DNA of 64,000 nucleotides from Aurelia coerulea (lineage: Eukaryota > Cnidaria > Scyphozoa > Semaeostomeae > Ulmaridae): positions 12,857,501-12,921,500 of the forward strand of contig CM076961.1 of NCBI GenBank assembly GCA_039566865.1, given 5' to 3'. Positions within the stretch are counted from its first letter, which is position 1, and each line of letters begins with the position of its first letter. This document shows positions 33,680-44,878 of this stretch, piece after piece. The notes beneath the pieces are model-generated. The model was not told the DNA's origin. It saw nothing but the letters and a program-made list of their open reading frames with translations, and searched no databases. Made by a program: the position numbers and the translations under genes.

Positions 33680-34890
33680 TTAATGCCGATTACTAGGATT
33701 CTGCTGCGGGTGAAGGTAGGCCCATTAGATTTCTTGGAAGCAAAAAGCTTTAATTCGTTAAGGATTCTCCAAAATCAGACAAACAAATACTTTCATGTTA
33801 TCCCTGGACATAATTCACGTAACATGTGAAATTTTGAAACCTGTATCTCATTTGCAGCGTTCCTGAAAAATTCTTGAACGTAGGCCAAGATTTTAACCAA
33901 ATGCAGAAAAACAAATGTGGAGTGGGGCCTGTAGAATCGATTAGTGGTAAAACCAGCTCTGTATCTTTATTGGTCGAATATCAATTTTTATTTTCGTGAA
34001 GGTACTCGAAAAGTTGTCTCAAAAACTTTATTTTCATTCATGTGATCGGAATACGACGATATCATTGGCTTGGAAATTGGAAGATTTGCGGGTTTCCCCG
34101 TGCCCAGTTGAAAGATTTGACTTGTCTGCTACCTATAAAGACCCAAGCTCAGTATTTTCGGTCATTTACTTGACTTTGCGCCTTAAAAGGTTTCATCGTA
34201 GCGAGAAAAGACTCAAAAAAGAAAACAAATTTGAAAGAAATCGAGAAAAGTTACAGTGAAAAATGATACGTTTTGAGGTAACGACATAGCTTGACGAGAA
34301 AGTATTTCATGAAATATTTTCGATTTTATTGTGGGAAAACTCTCTTTGAATATGAATTTCTTTCTTAAAATCATTTGCAGGCCCCTGTTGCAGGCTTCTT
34401 TTCGTAAGAAAGTTTGCGCGTTTCACAGATTATGTAAATTGGCATCCGTAGGATAATCTTTTAAGAGCTGCAAAGAAGGAGGAATAAAAACGATCTTTGT
34501 CGGAAAGATCTTAAATCAGACGAGAAGATCCATCTTAAAAGCATGCTTTTCCATGCACCCTTTCCCTTGTTTTCTTCATGAGTGATCTTTCAGAGGCTCC
34601 TGGAGCTTCCTATTCTACTTAATGTTATTCTCTGCTTTGCTTTCTAATGAGCAACAAAAGGCGGATTTTTGTGACAATCCCATGCAGAAATGTACTTGGG
34701 ATTCATTCCGTCCATTGAAATCATAGAATGAAATCCTGTCCAAAGAACGATATCACTTATATCAAGATATTATGGATATTCAAGCAATACAAAAACATCT
34801 TTAAACAAAATCTTTTGCTTTTTCTAATCTAAGAAAGAAAAAACAACTGACTTTTTATCTTCACCATGTACAGAGGGTACAGAGCGGGAA
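33680..34890. other. Unannotated stretch
   Basis: No gene or bounded repeat recognised. Confidence 0.4.
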
Positions 34891-34899
34891 TGGACATAA

Positions 34900-35063
34900 A
34901 GTCATCTGGTCCCAATTGCTTATATGCATATATTGCGTTACCACCAATAATTCGCAATTCAGAATCCCTTCGTGAGTTTAAAATAAAGATAATACCTTGG
35001 TACGGAGAAAGTTGTCCATGCAAATTATGCCGTATTTTTATTCCGAATTTGGACTTTTTATGA
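34900..35063 (+). pseudogene. LINE C-terminal fragment
   Basis: Translation ends IRNSESLREFKIKIIPW followed by the cysteine cluster CPCKLC and RIFIPNLDFL, a pattern common at the end of CR1/L2-like ORF2 proteins. Only the last 50 or so residues are recognisable. Confidence 0.5.
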
Positions 35064-35112
35064 TAAATATTTTTAGATATCTACTTTTATACTGCTTTTA
35101 TGCTTCTATACT

Positions 35113-35135
35113 GTACAGGGTGTCCCAACAAACAT
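35113..35135. mobile_element. Mariner-type terminus (one end only)
   Basis: TA followed by CAGGGTGTCCCAACAAAC, the usual form of a mariner terminal repeat. Partner end not found. The minus-strand 94-codon frame over it is not a transposase. Confidence 0.35.
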
Positions 35136-36937
35136 GTTCGCTGTTTGAGTGGCTTCTGCGGAGCAGCCATAGATCCAACTTTTTCTATATTTAAGATTCT
35201 TGACAGAAGAGACTTCAAATTGAAGGTTGACACCGAGTTTGAGCAAATCTTGACTTGTGGCAAGTAATGCTTCAGTGACGAAGATTCCTCTGCCGTCGGC
35301 GATCGCACGACTGATTTTGGAAGTTGGTTTGCCTTAACTTTTTTGCAACCAGCACGAGCAGAGCCAATCAAATAGCATCAGTAGAGCCAGTCAAGCCAGC
35401 ACGAGCAAATACGCATATTGGTCGCGCGACCAGATGGAACCAGATTAAAGTGGAAATCATTCGCGCAATTCGAGCAGTCGCATGGGTCTCGCGACCAAAT
35501 TCGCACCAGTGGAAACCCTCTTTAAGGTGCTGAATCTAACACGAAGCTTTTTGAAGTATTTTTGTTGTAGGTATGAACTAAACTTATAAACTTGAGTCCC
35601 TTGTTTCCCTGAAAAAATTCTGAAAAACCTGACCCTATTTAGGCCCAAACTCTTGGCTTCCTAGAGTACCAATCAGATGGCAATTCATTCATTCATTTCA
35701 TTTATTTTATATTCTTTCAACACGGTAACCATGTCGACCAATGTCGCTGAGGGTCGAATAGGGGTTTTTGGGAACAGGGGAACATGCCTAAAAATGATTT
35801 GAGAACAGGGAACAAGGAAAAGTCTGTAGGAGCTAACAGGGAACAAGGGAACAATCGGTTTCATTTCAAGGATCAGGGAACACTGTAGAAGATTACGTAA
35901 AGTTTTTGAGAAAAAAGTTGATTGATGAAACGTGTCAAAATTTAGGAATGTTCGTTCCTCTTTGTATCTCGCAATATTTTTATGCGAATTGGATTCGGTG
36001 TCTGAGTCACACTCGGAGCAGTGGTCACACTAATCTATTGACCTCGTTTTGGACTCGGTGAAGGATCGGCGTACAAGGGCGTACAACCACCATGAGCTCA
36101 AGCACGAGAACTATGTCTTTGGATAACGAATCGCTACTCACTGTTGCAGTGGCGCACCCAAGAAGGGGGATGGGGGTCCGGACCCTTAACATTTCAAAAA
36201 GATGGTCTTTGAGATTCGTACAAAAAAGCAATAAAACTTGTACTTCGGGGTATTTTTGAATCATTTGTACCTCAGGGTATTGTACCTCGGGGCCTCTGAT
36301 ATGATCTGTCAAGCGGTGGTCTTTGAGATTCTTGAAAAGCAAGGAGAGAATGGTTTTGTCAAGGTTTTGTAGAGCAATGTTTTGGATTTCTAAGAAATGC
36401 TTGAACGATGTTGGGAGAGACATTCTACGCCAAAGTAGAATGCTTGTTCTCAAAATTTTCCTGGTGCCTTTGCCCTCCGGCCCACTCATTTCGAGATCCC
36501 CCAGACCCCACTCGTCGTCTGTAGGTGCCATTGGCTATAGGGATCCCTACTTGCTGCTGCTCCTCGATCAATCTCATCTCAAATGTTTTCAAGAGCTGTA
36601 ATCTGACCTTTCTAAAATGATTCAAATTGCCACAACAATTTCTTTTGCAAAAGCTTCTGGCAAAAGATGACTGACTAGACAATGATGAAGTGGTGAAAAA
36701 AGACATTTCCTCGAATATCAAGATCGAACAACCAGCGCTAAATCATTTTGGAGTAAAAGCTAAGAAAACCAATTCGTAATTTAGTACTTAATATACTGGA
36801 CCAGGGCCTCTTTTAACATACAAACTGGGGGGCAAAAGCCCCCCAGTCCTCATGTTTGCCCCCCCCAGTTACAGTTTTTTACAATGTTTTGCCCCCATAG
36901 TACATGGTCCCTTTCTTTTTGCTGTTCTTGTCGGAAA

Positions 36938-37329
36938 TGTCTTCGACTTGCACTGGTTTGTGTGTAGAATCGTAGCAGAATGTAGACTAAAAACGTACGT
37001 GTGATAGATTTAGTTAGAGGACTGTATTCGATCGATAGATTTAGATTATAACTGCTAGAATCGCTAGAATTTCGTGTTACTTCGGGTCCTTGAATCGTCT
37101 CAACTTTCATCCGATATTTGTCTGTCCTGTAATCTAACTTAAACCTATTTTTATCACAACAACTCATAACAAAACAAATAGTAAATCACAGCAACGGATT
37201 AGCTTATTGTCCTTGAAGTGCACCTACAATATAATTGAATACGCGAGTAAATATAATTAGTTCTAGTGCTTGCGTTCAGTCTTTCAGCTAAGCGAAATCA
37301 TAAAAACAAAAGTTCATACATTCACGACA
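36938..37329 (-). repeat. BEL/Pao 3' LTR
   Basis: TG...CA bounded (on the minus strand TGTCGTGAATG to GTCGAAGACA). A purine-rich stretch, GGGGGTGGTG, directly precedes it on the minus strand and is the likely polypurine tract. About 96% like the 5' LTR. Confidence 0.9.
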
Positions 37330-37390
37330 CACCACCCCCAAATCAAACAGAGTTTTGATTTTCTTCCTCGAGCATCAATGTTGTCTTTAT

Positions 37391-37741
37391 TTAGCTCCCA
37401 GCATGCACTGCTGCTCTGCGTTTCGGTCGATTGTTCAAATTTCCCGCCACTTCGTCAGCATTTTTGTCTTGCTCTTGATGCTTCTCACCAGTCTCTGCTT
37501 TCAACTCAAGTGGGCATAGCTTTTGAACTGGTCTGTCGATCTCGTAAGTGTTTCCTTTGGTGATGGTCTTGAGTGTGACTCCACGTGTTATCTCATCTTT
37601 GCCTTGAATAAGCTTGATTACCTTACCAATTTTCCACATGTTTCGCGGCAAGTTGTCGTCTTTGATCAGTACGATGTCTCCAATTTCTATGTCGATCGCT
37701 TTACCAGACGTGATTCTGTGGTGTTCTCGAAGACTTGTCAT
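37391..37741 (-). pseudogene. BEL/Pao C-terminal domain (DUF5641)
   Basis: 116-codon frame with EIGDIVLIKDDNLPRNMWKIGKV, the end of Pao-type polyproteins that follows the integrase. The upstream part is in another frame: after LQKHANR a one-base insertion near 37770 shifts translation to a premature stop, so this domain is uncoupled from integrase. Confidence 0.8.
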
Positions 37742-38616
37742 GTATTCCTTTGACCACCTGTTCCAATACCTCGATTTGCATGTTTTTGTAGATACTTCAG
37801 TCTTCGTTTGGCATCAGCAATTTCGTCTTCGTCGCTGAAGATTTTTTCCTCTTTCATTGGTTTGATTCTCCTTCCATGGATGAGGTGATTTGGTGTTATG
37901 TACGCCTTTTTCAGATGTTTGCCATCTTTGTAGTAAAATGGTCCCGCGAAGTCAACTCCAGTTGTTTGAAATGCATAGCCAGGTGTCTTTCTGAAGTCTG
38001 GAATCGGAGCTGTCGTTGGTTCGTTGAATGGTTTCGCCTTGAATCTTATGCAACGTCTGCAAACTTTGATCACCTTCTTGACTAGTTGGCATCCATTCGG
38101 GATCCAAAATCGGCATCTAAGCTCTGCTAATGTGGTCTCCACCCCCATATGCATCGTTCGCTTGTGTGCATCTGTCGCTAGCTTAAAGGCGAGATGATGT
38201 TGTTTCGGGATATAGACTGGTTGCTGGTCTTCTTGAAGATTGAATCTTCCATGACATCTAAGGACTCCGTTCTTGTCGCTCCTGAGACCCAACTGATTGA
38301 TCTGTTGTTTGCTTGGTGGATACAATCTCTGACTTTCTCGGGTCCATATTATTTCTGCTGCATCAATTTCCTCCTTAGTTGGCCCTTCTGATGTCTCTGT
38401 AGACTTCTTCCTTGCTTTGTTGATAAATCGTAGTACCCATGCTGTAACTCTGAATATCTTTAAACCACTGTTGAATCGATTGGGGTCAATACAGCTGCTC
38501 AAACCAGCTGTCTGAACTGTAGTTGTTGTCATGATTGTTGTTTCTCTTCTTTCTTCTTGGGTTGCAGCATTTTCTAGGTATTCTGGTTTTTCTGGCCATT
38601 GGTCTTCGTGAATTAG
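37738..38616 (-). pseudogene. BEL/Pao integrase, core deleted
   Basis: Continues in frame from the RT/RNase H frame after the TGA at 38617. Contains the HHCC zinc module (HMGVETTLAELRCRFWIP, then VCRRC) and the beginning of the catalytic core with the first Asp (TTGVDFAGPFYYKDGKH). At about 37898 it jumps from KKAYI straight to TPNHLIHGRRIK, which belongs near the end of the core. The second Asp and the Glu are missing: about 150 codons lost without changing frame. It cannot integrate by itself. Confidence 0.85.
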
Positions 38617-40235
38617 TCACTGAGGACCATCCCACCAGGTTTGGTTCTCTTGTAGTTTTGTAGATGTCGTTCCTCTGGTACCAAGGTCTGCTGGGTTGTC
38701 TTGCGTTGGACAATAATTCCATTTGATGTCTTCTGCCCCAAGAATCTGATCTATGCGTGTTCTGACAAACTGCTTGTACTCTCCTTTGTTCTGTATCCAA
38801 CATAGGACTGTTTGACTGTCCAGCCATCCATACGTTTTGTTGATTTCCTCAGATAATGCACTCTTGACGTTTTGAATCAACTTTGTCAGCATTTGTGCTC
38901 CGATGAGTTCCAATCTTGGCACTGACATGTTTGGTTTTGCAACTCTGGATTTCGCAGTTAGACATTTTGCGTATGTGCCACTCGTCTGTGTGATCACCAG
39001 GTAGATGACTGCACAACATGCCTTTATACTTGAGTCAGCAAAGCCATGCAGATGAATGTTGATGATGTCTTCTTTCAGATATGAAAGTAAACATCTATCG
39101 AATGTGATCATCTTGTGTTCTGCCAGCTCTTTCAGCCACTTCTCCCACTTCTTCAAGAGATCAGAGTTGATTGGTTCATCCCATCCTTGCTTCTGCATGC
39201 ATACATCATGATACATAATCTTTGCCATAATGCTAACTGGACTTGATATACCAAGTGGATCATAGATTGCTGCGACTGTTCTCAGTATCCCTCGCTGTGT
39301 TGGCTCGTGTTCCAAGCTACAAATTTTCTCAAAGTCAACTGCCATTTCGTCGGATTCTTCATTCCAGCTGACTCCCAAAACCTTTGTTGGACTATCTTCT
39401 TTGATTGCAGTGTCTCCCTCTGTCGGACTTTTCTTGATTGCACCACGTAGATTTTCATCATTTGACTTCCACTTTTGCATGTTGAAGTGTCCTTCATTGA
39501 ATCTTTCCTTTAGCTTCTGCTTCAGCATTGTAACTTCCTCGGTGTTCTTGCCTCCAGCTGCTAGATCATCAATAAATAAACCCTTTGTGACAAGGTTCAC
39601 AAATTCTGGATCTTCGCTCTTGTAGGTCTCCATGTGCTCTTTGATAGTTGTTCCAAGTAGAAATGGGCTGGTTCCTGATCCAAAAATAACCCTTGTGAAT
39701 CGCAGCTCACAAATTTCAGGAGGTTCTTCGTGTATGTCCTTCACCCGCAAGAATCGCATTGCATCTTGGTCTTCTTTGTTAACTTCAATTTGTAAGAATA
39801 CTTTCTCGACGTCTCCCAAAATTGCCACTGGAAACATCCTGAATCGTAGTAGAATATCATAAAGCATTGGCTGCAATGGAGGTCCAATATGAAGGCAGTC
39901 GTTCAAAGATTTGTCATACTTTCGTTGCTTTGCACTGGCATCGTAAACGATTCGGAGCTTCGTTGTTTCGGCTTCTTTCCTGATCACTCCATGGTGTGGC
40001 AAGTATGAAATTCGTTGACCATCAGGTTGCTCTGGCACCAGTTGAACAATTCCTTCCTCTAGTTGACTCTTGATTACTTCATCATAGGTGTCAAATGTTT
40101 GTTGATCCTCTCTTAACTTCTTCAGCAAACTCTTCAATCCTGTCTCGCACAATTGCTTGTTGTTTGGTAGATAGTACTGGCCTTTCCTCCATGGAAACTT
40201 CACTGAATAGCGACCATCACTCATTCTGGTTATAT
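38617..40235 (-). pseudogene. BEL/Pao reverse transcriptase and RNase H
   Basis: About 540 codons. RT palm motifs: AILGDVEKVFLQIEV (catalytic Asp) and LFIDDLAAGG (the Asp pair). RNase H follows with LHGFADSSIKACCAVIY, VPRLELIGAQML and YGWLDSQTVLCWIQ (Asp, Glu, Asp), then NPADLGTRG. These are the Pao-type order and wording. The N-terminus (VKFPWRKGQYYLPNN) is cut by the LINE at 40236; the frame would join the protease frame if the LINE and one target duplication were absent. It ends at an in-frame TGA where Trp would be expected. Confidence 0.9.
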
Positions 40236-41727
40236 ATTTTTTTTCTTTTTTATACATATTAGATATTACAATAAATCTTACATTCTACAATACCTTCCTA
40301 ATACTGTACAACACTACAGAGACGATGCCAAGGGGAGCGAAGGACAATGACTACCCCATGGCCAATAGAAAAGACACGCAACATTAAACTACATACAACT
40401 AGGTACACTACAATTACGAACGATCAAAACCTAATGGCTACTATATTAGATTCTGCCTAACATTAGATGTCGGGTCAGGTTTGTGATGAAATTTAAAATG
40501 TCACGAGCGCAACTCTTCATAGGTTTGAGGTCGCAAACTATGCCCGGCATCTAATGTGAAACAGAACTTACAAACAAACGGATCATTAAGTTAAGGGATT
40601 TGGTGGTTGCTTGGTACTGAAGTTACCAAGGATCTTAGTCAAACCGACCAGTTTCGTGAATGAAACGTAACGTCAATTCGAGTATACTTCTGTTCAAGTC
40701 ATTACAAAGGTCTTGATCACCATATATTAAAAGTTGCATCAGAGCATCATTTGGAAGATCGGTGATTTGCACATATGGTCGTAGTAATACAGCAATTCCA
40801 GCGAGAAGATTTTGTCGTTGAACATCAAAAGAAGGGCAGAGCAACAAATAGTGCTCCGTATCCTCAATGCCATCGTTTGTTGGGCACATTGGGTTGATGG
40901 TATCCCTAAAATTATGCTTGAATTTGTGGAAATTCAACTTTCTGAGACCAACCCTAAGTTGAGTGAGATAGGATAATCCTTTTGGATCGTGAATTCCAAA
41001 GACAGATTTTGCAGTGGGGCGGATTATTGATAATATCTTTTCTTAAAAACAGCAACAGAAGGTGCAAGTCTCAATTCAGGCTCAAGCTGGTTCCATTTGG
41101 ATAAACAGTTAGGATAGAAGCTAGACTTGAATTTTTCTGTCCTTGCCTTTAATCGCCCTATGACATCCTGGTCGCGTAGACAGTACTGCGAATGATGAAG
41201 AGGGGGTATTGGAACTACTGTATACTCAGGGCTAAGATCATTTAAAAACTTATAGAACAAGGTAAGCCGTCTACTCCATCTTCGGGAACTTAGTGACTCG
41301 CAACCAAGCTCTGTGTACAGCTTCTCTCGGGATGTTCCCCTCCATGTTCCTGTTACAGCCAAAGCGGCAGAATACTGGACAGACTCTAGCTTTTCCATTA
41401 AATTTGGTAAAATGATAGTTTGACTGAATTCGCACACTTTAGCAGGAATATGGTAAATGACATCACCATAGTCCAGATGGGGTCGAACATAGAGCTTATA
41501 TAATTCATTTAGGGTATGCCTGGGCAGATATTTGAAGAGATATTTCAGCAAACCAATGCCCTTTCTTGTTTTAGAGATAGCTGCTTTGATGTGAGCTGAA
41601 AGAGATAAGTTTGAGTCTAGGATAACCCCTAAATGTTTATGTTCATTCACTTTCTTCACAGGTATGTCGTTGAAAAGGATCATTGAGTAATCAATTTCAA
41701 TTTTCTTCTTTGAAAATGTCAATTCAA
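40236..41727 (-). mobile_element. 5'-truncated LINE inserted in BEL/Pao pol
   Basis: 1.49 kb flanked by 10-bp duplications CTGGTTATAT (40226-40235 and 41728-41737). The low-coordinate end carries an A-rich tail on the minus strand (TAAAAAAGAAAAAAAATATA-like). It codes only for the end of ORF2. A textbook target-primed insertion, on the same strand as its host element. Confidence 0.9.
40635..41727 (-). pseudogene. LINE ORF2, RT thumb and C-terminal domain
   Basis: Frame 41722-41024 starts after the RT active site: KKVNEHKHLGVILDSNLSLS, LYKLYVRPHLDYGDVIYH, then WSRRLTLFYKFLNDLSPEY and LSKWNQLEPELRLAPSVAVF. Frame 40937-40635 continues it with KLNFHKFKHNFRDTINP-type sequence, a Cys/His cluster CPTNDGIEDTEHYLLLCP (zinc-binding like), and the end ELTLRFIHETGRFD. 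A frame break lies between (about 40940-41024). It is a different LINE family from the one at 4275-8666, with this C-terminal Cys-His module as its hallmark. Confidence 0.85.
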
Positions 41728-42323
41728 CTGGTTATATTGTCCTTGAATTCTTCATACACATCTTCACTGTTGTCTTTGATACCAAGGATGTCCAGATCGT
41801 ACAGCAGTTTAAAGTCTTCTTCAATTGAACTTGGTTTCTCTACCATCACATTTACACTGCTTCTGGTTCTGTCTTGTTGATGATCTTGAATTGCACCCAT
41901 CAACGTCCATCCTAGTGTTGTTTCCTCTGCTATTGGCTCATGCTTATTTCCTTTGACGATACGTCCTGTTCTAATGTGTGCATAGTCCTTGACTCCCAGG
42001 ATCGCATGTATCGGCAATTCATCAGCTCCTGAGACATCTGAAAACCATATTCCCTTGAGATGCGTATACTTCTTTCGCTGGATTTCAGGATGAATGTTTG
42101 GAACTGAACTCAGCATAAACAGATTCAATTCTGCGAATTCTGTAGTAAATTTGCCATTTGCATTTCCAACACCATTGACTTCTAGATTGTAGGTTGGACA
42201 ATTGACTTCCATCTCTCCTTTTACTGTACCAATGATTCTGTTCTCTTTTCGAATGGGTTTTAATTTCAATTTCCGGCTGTGTTCTCGGCAAATGTATGAC
42301 TTTCCACTTCCACTGTCCAACAA
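41724..42323 (-). pseudogene. BEL/Pao aspartic protease (DUF1758)
   Basis: About 200 codons. The active site LLDSGSGKSYI (Asp-Ser-Gly) is near the start, then the typical DUF1758 features LNLFMLSSVPNIHPEI, HAILGVKDYAHI and TTLGWTLMGAI. It is in the same frame as gag upstream but separated from it by a TAA (42330-42332). The C-terminus runs into the LINE insertion at 41728. Confidence 0.85.
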
Positions 42324-42329
42324 AAGTCT

Positions 42330-43979
42330 TTAAAGTTCAACTTCAACTTTTGCTTGAACAGTCTGATAGGCGACTAGTCCATTTCGTATGTGTTGAACTC
42401 CATCTGTTGTAGTGCTTCTTGAGTCTGCTGACGTTGTTGTTGATGTTCCACATATAGATGAATGATGCTTTCCCTTACAGTGGTAACACAGATTTCTGCT
42501 TTTGCATTGTCTCAACGTGTGATTTGCTCTTGTGCAGTTGAAGCATCTTTTTTGACCTTGCAAGATAGCCTTTCTTTCTGCAACGCTGACGACACGTGTA
42601 CATTCAAATGACTTGTGATCTGTGCTTTTGCAGTAAACAAATTCCACTGCTCTATTCGTTGTTGTGTGTGCTACCGACCTCTTGTGTGATTCTGCCATAT
42701 TCGTTGGTGACTCCATGGGCTCAATTTCTTCACATGCTTTGAGATAGTTCCATAACTTATCCAGGAATTGTGGAAATTTCCATTGTGTCCATTGTCGGTC
42801 ATCTTTCGTGATTTCATAGCGTATACTGCGTGGTAGTTTCATCACAGTTTCCTCAACAAGACACATAACTTGCTCTTCATAGTTCATTGATTCTAGTGAT
42901 GCATAATTTGCTGAAATTTCTTCGTAGAATCTCCTCAGCTTGAACAGATTATGGGAGTTTGGCACTGACGATATGTCACGAATAGCTTTGACATGAGCAC
43001 TTCGCACCTTAGAGTCATCCCCAAACTCCTTCTGTAGCTTATCGATTGCCACCATGTAATTCTCCTCTGTTGTAGGAAGTCCCTTGATAACAGCTGCTGC
43101 TCGTCCAACCAATACCTTGCGTAAATAGTAAAATTTCATGGTTGTCGCCAAATTGCTCTTGTGTATAACGCTGTTGAATTGCTCCCAGAATTCAAACCAC
43201 TTTAATGTTTCTCCTCCATAAGTTGTCAGCTCCAGCTTTGGTACTTTAGCTCTCTCATTTGTTGATGACTCACTGATTGACTGCTCGTCCTTGGTACTTT
43301 CTATTAACTGCAACTCCTCTCCTAGCTTTAAAACCATATCTTCGTAAATGTCGAGGCTAACATCGCTCTGATATGTGAAGTTGGCTACTTCTTCGCATTA
43401 GACACCTGCTTGTACCATGTAGTATGTCATTTGCTTGTTCAGCTGCTTTACATTCTCTAATTGTTCTCCTATTCGCTTTTTTGTTCTTTGCATTTCGATT
43501 GGTCTTCTTCTCTGAATGGTTCCATCAATGTTCGCTTGAAAATGGTCAAATTTTGTTTTGCTATATTTTGGAGTTTTGTTGTCTCTTCTAATTGAATCTC
43601 TGGTGTCTTTAGTCCGAAAATTGACCCACAATGCCTGCCAAAAGTCTTGGAACACCTTTGCTATTTTTGCATTTTTTTGCGATTTCCCCCTCTCCCCCTC
43701 AGAACAATGTTGTTCTGTGATGACAAAATGGGGATGGCAGGACGATTCGCGACTCTGATGGAATGCTAGGACAATAACCTTGCAAATCAACATTGTTTTG
43801 GGGGTGAGGGGGTTTTTAAGCCTAATCGCTATGGTTAGAACTGTGGATTGTCAAGAAATGGCCTAAGTGTTCCAAGGACTTTTGGCAGGCATTGCAGGTT
43901 GGTTGATCCCTGGCATCTCAGCACCTATATTCACTGTTGGTTCACCTGTGGCAGCCTCGGTTTCATCTGCAGTAGACAT
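42330..43979 (-). pseudogene. BEL/Pao gag (DUF1759 and zinc knuckles)
   Basis: Probable start ATG at 43979 (MSTADETEAATGEP). A MITE (43629-43894) interrupts after about 28 codons; taking it out with one CA restores the frame. A frameshift follows in an A-run near 43475, then an in-frame TAA at 43397-43399, after which a 335-codon frame (43337-42330) encodes DUF1759: LTTYGGETLKWFEFWEQF, AAAVIKGLPTTEENY, ALYE-type helices. It ends with zinc knuckles VYCKSTDHKSFEC, CFNCTRANHTLRQC and CYHCKGKHHSSIC. Gag would form the capsid and bind RNA. Confidence 0.85.
43629..43894. mobile_element. Tc1/mariner-type MITE, copy 3, in BEL/Pao gag
   Basis: 266 bp, ends CAATGCCTGCCAAAAGTC / GACTTTTGGCAGGCATTG, the same family as 10968-11224 but in opposite orientation inside. 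Flanked by CA on both sides (43627-43628 and 43895-43896), not TA. Confidence 0.85.
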
Positions 43980-44489
43980 CTTGTTGACTTCTCTCTTTTG
44001 ATTTCTGCTTCAGGGAAAATGACTGGGGGGACGGGGAGGTAGAGTGGAGGGAAAGGACGGGGTATTTTTCCAACCTCGATAGATTTTTCCTTGAATTTTG
44101 ATATAAGACTTTTCTTTGACTTGATTTCTCTTTGAGTTTAGACCCTCTCTGCATCGATGTAATGGGAAGGGAAAGGACAGGGAGGGAAAGGACGGGGAGG
44201 GACGTGGTGTAGTTGAGACTCTCATAGATTTCTTCTTGATCTTTTATAGAATTATTGATTTGACTCGACTTCTCTTTTGTTCGTTGTTCTAGATTTATTT
44301 CGTTCGTACAGTTCTGTAAATAGATTTCTTCACATAGACTTGACTCGCATAGATTTCTTCGCAGATTTATTGCTTCAAACGGGCTTGATTCGTGTAGCTT
44401 TCATCGTTAATAAATCGCTTTAAATAGACTTGATTCTTGTAGATTTCTGTTTATCGATTTCTCTTTAGACTTCGTAGGCTTCGTGGAAA
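43980..44489 (-). other. BEL/Pao 5' leader
   Basis: Non-coding region between 5' LTR and gag start. 44025-44070 and 44160-44210 are purine-rich repeats of GGGAAAGGACGGGG type. TAGATTT(C/T)T units recur over 44220-44460. Confidence 0.5.
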
Positions 44490-44878
44490 TGTCTTCGACT
44501 TGCGCTGGTTTGTGTGTAGAATCGTAGCAGAATGTAGACTAAAAACGTATGTGTGATAGATTTAGTTAGAGGACTGTATTCGATCGATAGATTTAGATTA
44601 TAACTGCTAGAATCGCTAGAATTTCGTGTTACTTCTGTCCTTGAATCGTCTCAACTTTCATCCGATATTTGTCTGTCCTGTAATCTAAATAGAACCTATT
44701 TTATCACAACAACACATAACAAAACAAATAATAAATCACAGCAATGGATTAGCTTATTGTCCTTGAAGTGCACCTACAATATAATTGAATACGCGAGTAA
44801 ATATAATTAGTTCTAGTGCTTGCGTTCAGTCTTTCAGCTAAGCGAAATTATAAAAACAAAGTTCATACATTCACGACA
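44490..44878 (-). repeat. BEL/Pao 5' LTR
   Basis: 389 bp, same ends as the 3' LTR. The primer-binding site after it (minus strand TTTCCACGAAGCC) could not be assigned to a tRNA. Confidence 0.9.

Larger units (their letters stand above)
36938..44878 (-). mobile_element. BEL/Pao LTR retrotransposon, defective
   Basis: 7.94 kb on the minus strand. LTRs are at 44490-44878 (5') and 36938-37329 (3'). Order: gag (DUF1759, zinc knuckles), DUF1758 aspartic protease, RT, RNase H, integrase, DUF5641. Damage seen: Tc1-type MITE and frameshift in gag, in-frame stops at 43397-43399 and 42330-42332, LINE between protease and RT, in-frame TGA at 38617, loss of most of the integrase core, +1 frameshift near 37770. 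The LTRs differ at roughly 14 of 390 positions by eye, so insertion was not very recent. No target duplication seen around the LTRs. Confidence 0.9.

Noticed and set aside
36025..36531. 168-codon minus-strand ORF (KDHRLTDHIRGPEVQYPEVQ...)
   Set aside because: Contains internally repeated PEVQ-type sequence from a DNA repeat and lies within the tentative hAT layer; no protein family recognised.
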